DNA of 23,500 bases from Oscillospiraceae bacterium (GCA_016295615.1 JAEDKW010000011.1:1-23500), one strand, 5' to 3'; positions 12,743 through 20,722 are shown, counted from the first letter of the stretch. The notes: a model not told the origin generated them from the sequence alone. A program made the numbers and translations.

Positions 12743-14155
12743 ATGGAGTATTTAAGCCGCGACTATGAGAGCAACGTGCAGCGTTTCAACGACCTTTTGG
12801 GTACGGAGCGCTGCTTTGACATGATTGCACGCGACCTCTGCATCGGAAACCGCCGCGCGCGGATCTGGACGATCGACGGCTACGGCGATGACGAGGTCAT
12901 TGAGCGCATGATCAGCTTCTGGCTGTCGCTGCCCGGGGTGCCGAACGCGGAAACGATGCAGGATTTTATTGCGCACTATGTGACCTTCAGCGAGGTGAAT
13001 GCCGAGAAGGACGTGGAAAAGGCGATCACATCGGTGTTCTTGGGCAAGCTGCTGCTGCTTGTCGAGGGCTATGATGCATGCGCGCTGATCGACGCAAAGA
13101 GCTTTCCCGTCCGCAGCGTGGAGGAGCCGTCGTCGGGCAAGGTCCTGCGCGGCTCGCACGACGGCTTTGTGGAAACGCTGGTGACGAACGCCGCGCTGCT
13201 GCGCCGCCGCATCCGCGACCCGCAGCTCACGCTCGAGGGTCACAGGGTGAGCGAAAAGTCACACGCGGACGTCGTGATCTGCTATCTGGAAAACAAGGTC
13301 GACCGCGATCTTCTCGAGGAGATCCGCCGAAAGGTCGATGCGATCGACGCCCGCTCCATCTCCATGTCGCAGGAGAGCGTGGCGGAATCCATGATGAAGC
13401 CGCAGTGGTGGAATCCGCTTCCCAAGGTGCGCTACACCGAGCGGCCGGACACCGCAACGGCGTGCATCATGGAGGGAGACATCGTCGTTCTTGTCGATAA
13501 CTCGCCGGCGGCGATGCTCCTGCCCACGCACTTTTTTGACTTTGTGCAGGAGGCAAATGACTTTTATTTCCCGCCCCTTGTGGGAACGTACCTGCGCGTT
13601 TTGCGCTACGTGGTCTTTGTGCTCACGCTTTTTATCACGCCGGTGTGGTATCTGCTCGTCAAGGACCCTTCCCGCACGGAAGAGGGGCTGCACTTTCTTG
13701 CCATCGCGGGGGATTACGAGGTGCCGCTGCTGGCGCAGCTCCTGCTTGCGGAGTTTATCGTGGATCTTTTGAAGCTTGCCTCGCTCAACACGCCCTCGGT
13801 CTTTTCCAACTCGTTTTCCATGATCGGCGCGCTGGTGCTCGGCGATTTTGCCGTGCAGGCGCATTGGCTCGTGCCGGAGGTTCTGGCGTATATGGCGTTT
13901 GTCGCCATCGCAAACTTCGCGCAGCCGAGCTATGAGCTGGGCTATTCCTTCAAGCTGCTGCGGCTCATGCTGTTGCTGCTTGTGGGTGTGGGGGACTGGA
14001 TCGGCTTTGTTGCCGGCTGTCTGATCATCGTTCTTTTGCTGGCAACCACCAAGCCGATCGCCGGAAAGGGCTATCTCTATCCGCTCTGTCCGTTCAACGG
14101 GAAAAAGATGCTCTCACTGCTCATTCGCCGCCCGATCGGGCGCGACAATACCTGA
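12743..14155 (+). CDS. GerA-family spore membrane protein, SpoVAF-like
   Basis: A 470-residue protein. A soluble N-terminal part (about 1-270) begins DYESNVQRFNDLLGTERCFD and contains RRIRDPQLTLEGHRVSEKSH and SADVV-type segments seen in GerAA/SpoVAF proteins. Then comes the strongly conserved GDIVVLVDNSPAAMLLPTHF and DFVQEANDFYFPPLVGTYLR junction, followed by about five membrane helices (280-455). GerAA-type proteins form spore inner-membrane germinant channels; SpoVAF assists the calcium-dipicolinate channel. The short length and lack of GerAB/GerAC neighbours favour SpoVAF. The ATG has GGAGG upstream. It appears monocistronic with a forespore promoter and a strong 3' hairpin. The family is firm, the SpoVAF subgroup less so. 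Confidence 0.88.
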   Translation: MEYLSRDYESNVQRFNDLLGTERCFDMIARDLCIGNRRARIWTIDGYGDDEVIERMISFWLSLPGVPNAETMQDFIAHYVTFSEVNAEKDVEKAITSVFLGKLLLLVEGYDACALIDAKSFPVRSVEEPSSGKVLRGSHDGFVETLVTNAALLRRRIRDPQLTLEGHRVSEKSHADVVICYLENKVDRDLLEEIRRKVDAIDARSISMSQESVAESMMKPQWWNPLPKVRYTERPDTATACIMEGDIVVLVDNSPAAMLLPTHFFDFVQEANDFYFPPLVGTYLRVLRYVVFVLTLFITPVWYLLVKDPSRTEEGLHFLAIAGDYEVPLLAQLLLAEFIVDLLKLASLNTPSVFSNSFSMIGALVLGDFAVQAHWLVPEVLAYMAFVAIANFAQPSYELGYSFKLLRLMLLLLVGVGDWIGFVAGCLIIVLLLATTKPIAGKGYLYPLCPFNGKKMLSLLIRRPIGRDNT

Positions 14156-14158
14156 TGC

Positions 14159-14191
14159 TTTGCCGGCGCAGCTGCGCCGGCAAAAATTTTT
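14159..14191 (+). terminator. Terminator after the spoVAF-like gene
   Basis: TTTGCCGGCGCAG (14159-14171) and CTGCGCCGGCAAA (14172-14184) form a perfect 26-base palindrome, followed by AA and five T. Confidence 0.85.
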
Positions 14192-14211
14192 GTGGTTTTG
14201 AAAAAATGCTA

Positions 14212-14264
14212 TTGACAAAGCGTGCAGAATGTATTATTGTACTAATCACTTAGTACAATAATAC
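14212..14264 (+). promoter_or_regulatory. Promoter and large palindromic operator of the GntR/ABC operon
   Basis: TTGACA (14212-14217), 17-base spacer, TATTGT (14235-14240). Overlapping the -10 and start site is a perfect inverted repeat with 15-bp arms: GTATTATTGTACTAA (14231-14245), spacer TCAC, and the complementary arm at 14250-14264. YtrA-type GntR regulators bind such sites and repress their own operons, so autorepression is strongly suggested. The site ends 16 bases before the GntR start codon. Confidence 0.85.
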
Positions 14265-14280
14265 AAGAAGGAGGAAAACC

Positions 14281-14649
14281 ATGGATTGGAAATTCCGAAG
14301 CGATCAGCCCATTTACACGCAGCTGACCGCGCGCCTTGCCGAAGCGATCGTTGCCGGCGCGTATGCGCCGGGAGAACGGCTTCCCTCCGTGCGCGATCTG
14401 GCGATCGAGGCGGGCGTGAATCCGAACACGGTGCAGCGCGCGCTTGCCGATCTTGAGCGCGACGGACTGGTATACTCGCAGCGCACGAACGGTCGGTTCG
14501 TCACGGAAAACGGGGAGATGATCCGCAGCGCGAGGTTCCGCATGGCGGATGAGCGCATCGCGCAGTTTCTCGCGGATATGCAAAAGCTCGGCTGCACGCG
14601 CGAGGAGATCGTCACACTTTTGAAAGAGGTAAGGGAGGAAGAGATATGA
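14281..14649 (+). CDS. YtrA-subfamily GntR transcriptional regulator
   Basis: A 122-residue repressor. The N-terminal winged helix contains PIYTQLTARLAEAIVAGAYA, PGERLPSVRDLAIEAGVNPN and TVQRALADLERDGLVYSQRT, typical of GntR, and a short C-terminal helix pair (about 80-122) is all that follows, which defines the YtrA group lacking a large effector domain. Such regulators usually repress linked ABC transporters and respond to cell-wall-active compounds. GGAGG precedes the ATG. Its last codons overlap the ATPase start by four bases (ATGA), so translation is coupled. Confidence 0.95.
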   Translation: MDWKFRSDQPIYTQLTARLAEAIVAGAYAPGERLPSVRDLAIEAGVNPNTVQRALADLERDGLVYSQRTNGRFVTENGEMIRSARFRMADERIAQFLADMQKLGCTREEIVTLLKEVREEEI

Positions 14650-15341
14650 GCCTTTTGGAATGCAGAAAACTGAACAAGAATTACGGCGGCAGCTTCGCGC
14701 TCAATGACATTGACCTTCAGATCGAGCCGGGCCGCATCGTCGGACTGCTCGGTCCCAACGGCAGCGGAAAGACGACGCTGATCAAGCTGATCAACGGTCT
14801 GCTCACCCCGACGGGCGGGGAGGTGCTGATCGACGGCAGGAAGCCCTCGCCGGAGACGAAAGCGATCGTTTCGTACTTACCGGAGCGCAACGCGCTCAGC
14901 GAGTGGATGAGTGCGAAGCAGGCGATGGACTATTACGCCGACTTTTTCGAGGATTTTAACCGCGACAAGGCGAAGGAGATGATCCGGAACCTCGGGCTTG
15001 ACGAGCAGGCGCGCATCAAGACCATGAGCAAGGGCACGCGCGAAAAGCTGCAGCTCATTCTGGTGATGAGCCGGGAAGCGAAGCTGTATCTTCTCGATGA
15101 GCCGATCGGCGGCGTCGACCCCGCCACGCGCGACTATATCCTGCGCACGATCATCAGCAACTACAATGAAAACGCATCGGTCATCATTTCCACGCACCTT
15201 ATCGCAGACGTCGAGCAGGTGCTCGACGACGTTATCTTTCTGCGCGAAGGTCATATCGAGCTGCACGAGAGCGTGGATGAGATCCGCAACGAAAAAGGCA
15301 CGAGTGTGGACGCACTGTTCCGGGAGGTATTCAGATGCTGA
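14646..15341 (+). CDS. ABC transporter ATP-binding protein
   Basis: A 231-residue ATPase subunit that powers the adjacent permease. LLGPNGSGKTTLIKLINGLL is the Walker A region; SKGTREKLQLILVMSR is the signature (a slightly divergent LSGGQ); KLYLLDEPIGGVDPATRDYI holds Walker B and the D-loop; IISTHLIADVEQVLDDVIFL carries the switch histidine. It overlaps the GntR gene by four bases upstream and the permease by seven bases downstream. Resembles the YtrB-type partner of YtrA regulators, possibly in stress or antibiotic response; no substrate can be named. Confidence 0.95.
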   Translation: MSLLECRKLNKNYGGSFALNDIDLQIEPGRIVGLLGPNGSGKTTLIKLINGLLTPTGGEVLIDGRKPSPETKAIVSYLPERNALSEWMSAKQAMDYYADFFEDFNRDKAKEMIRNLGLDEQARIKTMSKGTREKLQLILVMSREAKLYLLDEPIGGVDPATRDYILRTIISNYNENASVIISTHLIADVEQVLDDVIFLREGHIELHESVDEIRNEKGTSVDALFREVFRC

Positions 15342-16180
15342 AAAAATCGATCAAACACGAATTCCGCGCAACATCCCGCGTGATGCTGCCGGTCTATCTC
15401 GCCATTTTGGCGCTGTCTGTTGTGACGCACTTTGCCCAGCGCGTCATTGATTCACAGAATAGCAGCGACTTTCTGCGCACGGTCGCGCTGCTGACCATGG
15501 TGATCTTCTTCATCGGTCTTGCCGCCGTGGGGCTGAGCGTGATCGCTCTTGCCGCCACGCGCTTTTACAGAAGCTTTCTCTCCGACGAGGGGTATCTCAC
15601 GATGACGCTGCCGGTCAATACGCACAAGCTGATCTCCTCCCGCCTGATCGTTTCCGTTGTCTGGTATGCCCTCACTGCGCTTGTGTGCCTGCTGTCCGTG
15701 TTCCTTATGGCGATGAACAGCGGCGACTGGAGCCGCTTTTTCAGAGGCTTCGGAAGCTTTGTCCGCGAGGTCTGGAAAATGCTGCCGGATCTTGAGACAA
15801 ATATGCTCCTCGGTATGATCCTCTGCGCCGTTGAACTGTTCCTCTGCCTCGTGCTCGGTGCGGCGCTTGCATCGCTGCTGCTTTACGCGGCCATGGCGAT
15901 CGGTCACAGCTTCAACAGGCACAAAAAGGCGCTGAGCGTTGTTTTCGGCTTGGTCTTCTACTATGCCACCCAGATCGCCGCGGTCGTCTCCGCCATCTGG
16001 ATCATCGGCGGGCTGTTTGCAAAGTATGAAAGAGCCTATGCGATGGATTATCTGCTTGAGCCGAGCATGACGCCGTATAACCTGATCATCGGCGTGGCGC
16101 TTGCGCTGCTTGCCGCCGCGTGCGTGCTGTTTTATTTCCTCACGCACTATTTCCTGACCAGAAAACTGAACCTTGAATAA
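15335..16180 (+). CDS. ABC transporter permease
   Basis: A 281-residue integral membrane protein with six predicted helices (about 17-35, 50-75, 103-126, 152-186, 200-225 and 248-272). FYRSFLSDEGYLTMTLPVNT HKLISS (about residues 78-103) is a segment I recall from clostridial ABC-2-type permeases near YtrA regulators. It forms the membrane half of the exporter driven by the preceding ATPase and shares its mRNA through overlapping genes. There is no separate binding protein, consistent with export rather than import. A perfect terminator follows directly after the stop. Confidence 0.88.
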   Translation: MLKKSIKHEFRATSRVMLPVYLAILALSVVTHFAQRVIDSQNSSDFLRTVALLTMVIFFIGLAAVGLSVIALAATRFYRSFLSDEGYLTMTLPVNTHKLISSRLIVSVVWYALTALVCLLSVFLMAMNSGDWSRFFRGFGSFVREVWKMLPDLETNMLLGMILCAVELFLCLVLGAALASLLLYAAMAIGHSFNRHKKALSVVFGLVFYYATQIAAVVSAIWIIGGLFAKYERAYAMDYLLEPSMTPYNLIIGVALALLAAACVLFYFLTHYFLTRKLNLE

Positions 16181-16224
16181 AAATTCACAAAGGAGCGCCC
16201 GGCGGGGCGCTCCTTTGTGAATTT
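16181..16224 (+). terminator. Terminator of the GntR/ABC operon
   Basis: A perfect 20-bp stem (16181-16200 with 16205-16224) around GGCG starts at the base after the permease stop. AAATTCACAAAGGAGCGCCC is the 5' arm; the 3' arm ends in ATTTTC. It could work on both strands. Confidence 0.9.
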
Positions 16225-16248
16225 TCGGTAACAATCCGTGCCGTGCGC

Positions 16249-16277
16249 TTGTTTTTAGGCATGCCGCGTGGTATGAT
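16249..16277 (+). promoter_or_regulatory. Promoter of the 599-residue membrane protein
   Basis: TTGTTT (16249-16254), 17-base spacer, TATGAT (16272-16277). Confidence 0.6.
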
Positions 16278-16331
16278 GGGGCAAGGTAAAGAAAGCATTA
16301 TTTTTTCATACCGTATAAGGAGGAAAGCTGT

Positions 16332-18131
16332 ATGGAATTCAAATTCAACGGCACGGATGCGGAGGGGTTCAAGGTCGACTTCAACGCATCGCCAAAGCGT
16401 GAGCGCAAGCCGAGAAAGTCCATCGGCGGCAAAGGCAAGCGCATCGCGGTCAATACGCTGGTGACGCTTCTGTTCGGCGCGATCTACTTTTATGTGCAGC
16501 TGCCTGCCATCAATCTGCACGCGGAGGAATTTTACGGCTTTGTATTTTTGCTGTGCGCAGTGTACTGCGTCTGCGCGCTCATCACCTCCGGCTTTCAGGG
16601 CGAGGGCGTCAAGGGCTATTTCAGCTTTGTGAAAAAGCAGTGCACGATCCCGTTTCTTGTCATCGCCGCGCTGATCGTCACGGCGGTCGTCGGCGGGATC
16701 AGCTCCTGGGTCGTGCTGCGGGCAGACGATTATCAGGCGCTGCTGACCGTCACAGCGGCGGACTTCACCGACGAGGTGGACGAGATCTCCTATGACCAGA
16801 TCCCCATGCTCGACAAGGACAGCGCCGAAAAGCTCGGCGACCGCAAGCTCGGCGAACTGGCGGATATGGTCTCCCAGTTTGAGGTTGCCGAGGACTATAC
16901 CCAGATCAATTACCACGGGCGTCCCGTGCGTGTAACGCCCCTGCGCTACGGCGACATCATCAAGTGGTTCAACAACCGCTCCGAGGGTCTGCCCGCCTAT
17001 CTGATCATCGATATGGTGACGCAGAATGTCGAGGTCGTCCGTCTGGAGGAAGGCATGAAGTACACCACCGCGGAGCATTTCTCCCGCAACCTCTACCGTC
17101 ATCTGCGCTTCCAGTATCCCACGATGATGTTTGAAAGCCCCATCTTTGAGATCGACGAGGACGGCACGCCCTACTGGGTGTGCGCGAAGAAGGAAAAGAC
17201 CATCGGACTGTTCGGCGGCGTGGACAACAACGGCGCCGTGCTGGTCAACGCCATCACCGGCGAGAGCGAGTATTACGAGCAGCCGCCCACCTGGGTGGAT
17301 CATGTGTACTCCGCGGAGCTGATCATCGATCAGTACGACTATTACGGCATGTATCACAACGGCTTCTGGAACTCCATTTTCGGTCAGCGTGACGTGACCG
17401 TCACCACGGAGGGCTACAACTATATCGCCGTCGGGGACGACGTGTACCTCTACACCGGCATTACCTCCGTCGTCAGCGATGAATCCAACATCGGCTTCAT
17501 TCTCTCCAACCAGCGCACCAAGCAGACGAGCTTCTACTCCGTCGCCGGCGCGGAGGAGTACAGCGCGATGGACTCCGCCGAGGGGCAGGTGCAGCATCTG
17601 AACTATCGCGCCACCTTCCCGCTGCTTTTGAACATCGCCGAGCAGCCGACCTACTTTATGGCGCTCAAGGATGCGGCGCAGCTCGTCAAGATGTACGCGA
17701 TGGTCAATGTCAGCCAGTATCAGATCGTCGCGACCGGCACGACCGTCGCCGAGTGCGAGAAGAACTACCGCACGATGCTCGCGCAGAACGGTCTCATCAG
17801 CGACGGACAGGTCGATATTGAGCAGCCCTCCGAGCTGCGCGAGCTCAGCGGCGTGATCGCCGAGCTGCGCTCCGCAGTCGTCGGCGGCAACAGCGTCTAC
17901 TTCCTGCGCTTCGAGGGCGAGGACGATTTCTCCGTGCGCATGAGCGCGGCGGACGTCATGCTCGCGCCGCTGCTGAACGTGGGAGACAACGTGCGCATCT
18001 GGTATCTGGACGGGCATGTCAGCCAGTATTGGATCGAGGCAAGCGATGCGGAGATCCTGCCGGACAATGCGCCGCAGGAGAATCGGACGACCCCGACAGA
18101 TGCGGAAAACAGCGCTGCGCAGACGCCGTAA
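16332..18131 (+). CDS. Conserved membrane-anchored protein with large extracytoplasmic domain, function unknown
   Basis: A 599-residue protein. A basic cytoplasmic start (KRERKPRKSIGGKGKR) precedes three hydrophobic helices (about 38-58, 68-87 and 104-130), then a long non-membrane domain (130-580) likely outside the cell, rich in tyrosine and acidic residues, with no cysteine-pair or known enzyme motif that I can name. Segments such as YWVCAKKEKTIGLFGGVDNN, GAVLVNAITGESEYYE and GMYHNGFWNSIFGQRDVTVT look well conserved. I recall similar proteins in Clostridia and actinobacteria annotated as Tat-pathway or hypothetical proteins, but no function. AAGGAGG precedes the ATG. Own promoter and terminator. 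The tail (580-599) is low-complexity, proline- and threonine-rich. Confidence 0.85.
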   Translation: MEFKFNGTDAEGFKVDFNASPKRERKPRKSIGGKGKRIAVNTLVTLLFGAIYFYVQLPAINLHAEEFYGFVFLLCAVYCVCALITSGFQGEGVKGYFSFVKKQCTIPFLVIAALIVTAVVGGISSWVVLRADDYQALLTVTAADFTDEVDEISYDQIPMLDKDSAEKLGDRKLGELADMVSQFEVAEDYTQINYHGRPVRVTPLRYGDIIKWFNNRSEGLPAYLIIDMVTQNVEVVRLEEGMKYTTAEHFSRNLYRHLRFQYPTMMFESPIFEIDEDGTPYWVCAKKEKTIGLFGGVDNNGAVLVNAITGESEYYEQPPTWVDHVYSAELIIDQYDYYGMYHNGFWNSIFGQRDVTVTTEGYNYIAVGDDVYLYTGITSVVSDESNIGFILSNQRTKQTSFYSVAGAEEYSAMDSAEGQVQHLNYRATFPLLLNIAEQPTYFMALKDAAQLVKMYAMVNVSQYQIVATGTTVAECEKNYRTMLAQNGLISDGQVDIEQPSELRELSGVIAELRSAVVGGNSVYFLRFEGEDDFSVRMSAADVMLAPLLNVGDNVRIWYLDGHVSQYWIEASDAEILPDNAPQENRTTPTDAENSAAQTP

Positions 18132-18145
18132 CACTTCACAGCACG

Positions 18146-18182
18146 AAAGAGAAAGCGCCGCACAGCGGCGCTTTCTCTTTTT
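18146..18182 (+). terminator. Terminator after the 599-residue protein gene
   Basis: AAAGAGAAAGCGCCGC (18146-18161) pairs perfectly over 16 bp with 18165-18180 around ACA, then further T. Confidence 0.93.
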
Positions 18183-18398
18183 GTTCGGAGGGGCATCTCT
18201 TTTTGGAATGGATTCCATCAAAATGCAAGATTGCAACCATATTTTTTGCATTTTTTCTGCGGAATGAAAGAGTACTTGCATCATTTTAATAAGCTTTATC
18301 AAAAATATGAAACTTTTTTGCCGATATTTCTGCGTAATGCACAAAAAAACAAAATGAAATTCTAACACCGCGTCAATACTGATTTTTGGGGAAAACCC
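18183..18398. other. AT-rich gap upstream of gdhA
   Basis: No open frame with a ribosome site is seen. It contains the short palindrome TGGAATGGATTCCA (18204-18217) and several A/T tracts, which may be regulatory for gdhA or simply spacer. Confidence 0.4.
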
Positions 18399-18427
18399 TT
18401 GAGAAAATCTTCCGTTGGTGATAAACT
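18399..18427 (+). promoter_or_regulatory. Promoter of gdhA
   Basis: TTGAGA (18399-18404), 17-base spacer, TAAACT (18422-18427). The start site is followed by a leader of about 60 bases. Confidence 0.65.
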
Positions 18428-18436
18428 TAAGGACAA

Positions 18437-18469
18437 GATGGCTGAACCATCAAAACCCCTCAAAGGGGT
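18437..18469 (+). promoter_or_regulatory. Two small hairpins in the gdhA leader
   Basis: GATGG/CCATC (18437-18441 with 18447-18451) and ACCCCT/AGGGGT (18455-18460 with 18464-18469, loop CAA). The second ends eight bases before the AGAGGAGG ribosome site. No T-run follows, so these are more likely 5' stabilising or regulatory structures than a terminator. Confidence 0.45.
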
Positions 18470-18493
18470 CAAATTTAGAGGAGGCTATTTATC

Positions 18494-19846
18494 ATGAATG
18501 CTTACATCGAAAGAGTTCTTGCCGAAACCAAGGCCAAGAACGCGAATGAGCCCGAATTCCTGCAGACTGTCGAGGAAGTCCTGTCTTCTCTCGAACCCGT
18601 CATCGATGCCCACCCCGAGTATGAGGCTGCCTGCCTGCTCGAGCGTATGGTCGAGCCCGAGCGTACCATCGAGTTCCGCGTTGTCTGGATGGACGACCAG
18701 CTCAAGTATCATGTCAACCGTGGTTACCGCGTGCAGTACAACGCGGCTCTCGGTCCCTATAAGGGCGGTCTGCGTTTTGCTTCCAACGTCAACCTCTCCA
18801 TCATCAAGTTCCTCGGCTTCGAGCAGACCTTCAAAGATGCGCTGACCTGCCTGCCCATCGGCGGCGCCAAGGGCGGCTCCGACTTCTCCCCCATCGGCAA
18901 GTCCGACGGCGAAGTCATGCGTTTCTGCCAGGCCTTCATGACCGAGTTCCATCGTCACATCGGTCAGGATATCGACTGCCCCGCCGGTGACGTTGGTGTC
19001 GGCGCCCGCGAAGTCGGTTATCTGTACGGTCAGTATCGCCGCATCGTCGGTGCTGCTGAGTTCGGCGCAATGTCCGGTAAGGCTGTCTGCACCGGCGGTT
19101 CCATCCTCCGTCCCGAAGCCACCGGTTACGGTGCTGTCTATTATCTGCGCGAAGTCCTCAAGCACGACGGCAAGGACGTCAAGGGCATCCGCGTTGCCAT
19201 GTCCGGCTACGGCAATGTTGGCTGGGGCATCATGAAGAAGATCGCCGAGCTCGGCGGCAAGGTCACCTACTTCGCCGGTCCCGACGGCTACATCCATGAC
19301 CCCGATGGCGTTGTCACCGAAGAGAAGCTCAACTACATCCTCGAGATGCGCGCCAAGGATCCGATGCACTGCAAGCCTTATGCTGACAAGTTCGGCGTTG
19401 AGTTCGTCGAGGGTCAGAAGTGCTGGGGCGTCAAGGACGTCGACGTCTACATGCCCGCCGCTACCCAGAACGATGTCAACATGGAGTGGGCCGAGAAGAT
19501 CGCCGCTTCCGGCGTTCCCTACTACATCGAAGTCGGCAACATGCCCACCACCAACGATGCTCTCGCTTTCCTGATGCAGCAGAAGCACGTCACCGTTGCT
19601 CCTTCCAAGGCTGTTAACGCCTGCGGCGTTTCCGTTTCCGAGCTCGAAATGGCTCAGAACGCCGAGCGTCTGTACTGGTCCGCTGAAGAGGTCGACGCCA
19701 AGATGCAGAGCATCATGAAGAACATCTACGATGCTTCCGTCGAAGCTGCTGAGCGTTACGGTCTGGGTTACAACCTGGTCGCCGGCGCCAACATTGCCGG
19801 CTTCCAGAAGGTTGCTGACGCCATGATGGCTCAGGGCATTTTCTAA
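18494..19846 (+). CDS. gdhA: Glutamate dehydrogenase (hexameric type)
   Basis: A 450-residue cytosolic enzyme interconverting glutamate with 2-oxoglutarate and ammonia; family length and motifs fit the hexameric, usually NADP-dependent type. Key parts are YRVQYNAALGPYKGGLRF with catalytic-site lysines, CLPIGGAKGGSDFSPIGKSD, CPAGDVGVGAREVGYLYGQY, GSILRPEATGYGAVYY, and the nucleotide-binding VAMSGYGNVGWGIMKKIAE. GAGGAGG precedes the ATG. Codon choice is strikingly biased to GTC, GCC, TCC, CGT and GGT compared with neighbours, as in very highly expressed genes, so ammonia assimilation through this enzyme is probably major. Monocistronic, with its own promoter and terminator. Coenzyme preference is inference. 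Confidence 0.97.
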   Translation: MNAYIERVLAETKAKNANEPEFLQTVEEVLSSLEPVIDAHPEYEAACLLERMVEPERTIEFRVVWMDDQLKYHVNRGYRVQYNAALGPYKGGLRFASNVNLSIIKFLGFEQTFKDALTCLPIGGAKGGSDFSPIGKSDGEVMRFCQAFMTEFHRHIGQDIDCPAGDVGVGAREVGYLYGQYRRIVGAAEFGAMSGKAVCTGGSILRPEATGYGAVYYLREVLKHDGKDVKGIRVAMSGYGNVGWGIMKKIAELGGKVTYFAGPDGYIHDPDGVVTEEKLNYILEMRAKDPMHCKPYADKFGVEFVEGQKCWGVKDVDVYMPAATQNDVNMEWAEKIAASGVPYYIEVGNMPTTNDALAFLMQQKHVTVAPSKAVNACGVSVSELEMAQNAERLYWSAEEVDAKMQSIMKNIYDASVEAAERYGLGYNLVAGANIAGFQKVADAMMAQGIF

Positions 19847-19867
19847 TTCAGAGAATTCCAAACAATC

Positions 19868-19905
19868 AAAAAAGAAAGACCGCGCATGCGCGGTCTTTCT
19901 TTTTT
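19868..19905 (+). terminator. Terminator of gdhA
   Basis: A perfect 38-base palindrome centred at 19886/19887, with core GACCGCGCATGCGCGGTC flanked by A-run and T-run. Very strong and usable on both strands. Confidence 0.93.
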
Positions 19906-19920
19906 GATAAAATTATCAAA
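19903..19920. promoter_or_regulatory. Palindrome just upstream of the lexA promoter
   Basis: TTTGATAA (19903-19910), AA, TTATCAAA (19913-19920): perfect 8-bp arms ending six bases before the lexA -35. It overlaps the end of the gdhA T-run. It is reminiscent of an FNR-like half-site pair but with a 6-base rather than 4-base centre. The protein that would bind is unknown. Confidence 0.4.
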
Positions 19921-19926
19921 CAGATG

Positions 19927-19955
19927 TTGCATTTTTTGAAAACCCGTGTTATAAT
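19927..19955 (+). promoter_or_regulatory. Promoter of lexA
   Basis: TTGCAT (19927-19932), 17-base spacer, TATAAT (19950-19955). No clear Gram-positive LexA box (GAAC-N4-GTTC) overlaps it by eye. Confidence 0.75.
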
Positions 19956-20015
19956 GTCATCGGAAAAGCAGGGAAATACAGCAAACACGATTTTAAGAAA
20001 AAGGAGTGCGGCACG

Positions 20016-20657
20016 ATGGAAAAGCTTTCCAAGATGCAAAAGCGTGTTTACGAGTATATCGTTCAAAGCATTCAGGACAACGGCTACGCGCCCTCTGTGC
20101 GCGAAATCGGCGAGGCGCTGGGACTCAAATCTCCCTCCACGGTCCATTTTCACGTGAAGCATCTGGAGGAGCTGGGGCTGATCGAAAAGGGAGCGGGCAA
20201 GGGCCGCGCCATTGCGCTGAAAAAAAGGTCCGATCCCCCTGCACCGAAGAGAGCCTCCGCAGAAGAATATGACGAAGCGGAGCAGCGCCGCAATCAGGTG
20301 CCGATCCTTGGGAATGTCGCGGCGGGCAGCCCGATCCTTGCCCAGGAGTGTGTGGAGGATTATCTGACCTTCGATACCGGCAGCCGCAGCGGCGAATACT
20401 TCGCGCTGCGCGTGCGCGGCGAGTCCATGCTCGGCGTCGGCATTCTGCCGGGCGATCTGGTCGTTGTTCATAAGCAGCCGACGGCGAACAACGGCGAAAT
20501 CGTCGTTGCGCTCATCGGCGAGGAGGCGACGGTCAAGACGCTGAGCCGGAAAAACGGCGAGATCTGGCTTTTGCCCGCGAATCCGGACTATCAGCCGATC
20601 GACGGGCGCGAGTGCGAGATCATGGGGCGCGTCGCTGCGGTGGTGCGTCAATATTAA
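20016..20657 (+). CDS. lexA: LexA, SOS repressor
   Basis: A 213-residue repressor and self-cleaving protease. The N-terminal winged helix-turn-helix is MQKRVYEYIVQSIQDNGYAP, SVREIGEALGLKSPSTVHFH, VKHLEELGLIEKG. The C-terminal S24 domain has the cleavage site in NVAAGSPI (A103-G104), catalytic S137 in RVRGESMLG and K174 in EATVKTL; all are intact, so RecA-stimulated self-cleavage should work. Linker residues 70-92 are charged. AAAGGAG precedes the ATG. The gene has its own promoter and is followed immediately by a palindrome terminator. Confidence 0.98.
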   Translation: MEKLSKMQKRVYEYIVQSIQDNGYAPSVREIGEALGLKSPSTVHFHVKHLEELGLIEKGAGKGRAIALKKRSDPPAPKRASAEEYDEAEQRRNQVPILGNVAAGSPILAQECVEDYLTFDTGSRSGEYFALRVRGESMLGVGILPGDLVVVHKQPTANNGEIVVALIGEEATVKTLSRKNGEIWLLPANPDYQPIDGRECEIMGRVAAVVRQY

Positions 20658-20685
20658 GAAAGGCGCCGCCGCGGCGGCGCCTTTC
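20658..20685 (+). terminator. Terminator of lexA
   Basis: GAAAGGCGCCGCC (20658-20670) and GGCGGCGCCTTTC (20673-20685) pair perfectly, starting at the base after the stop codon; only TTTCCCTT follows, so the T-tract is weak. Confidence 0.75.
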
Positions 20686-20722
20686 CCTTGCCCCGGTCAA
20701 GGGGGGCGAATCATAACGCAAG

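Noticed and set aside
18485..19861. 458-codon minus-strand open frame opposite gdhA
   Set aside because: A shadow created by the strong codon bias of gdhA, whose plus-strand protein is unmistakable.
20700..20722. Sigma-E or sigma-K promoter (CATAACG) upstream of the PdaB-like gene
   Set aside because: The -10-like CATA has no matching -35 element at the right distance.
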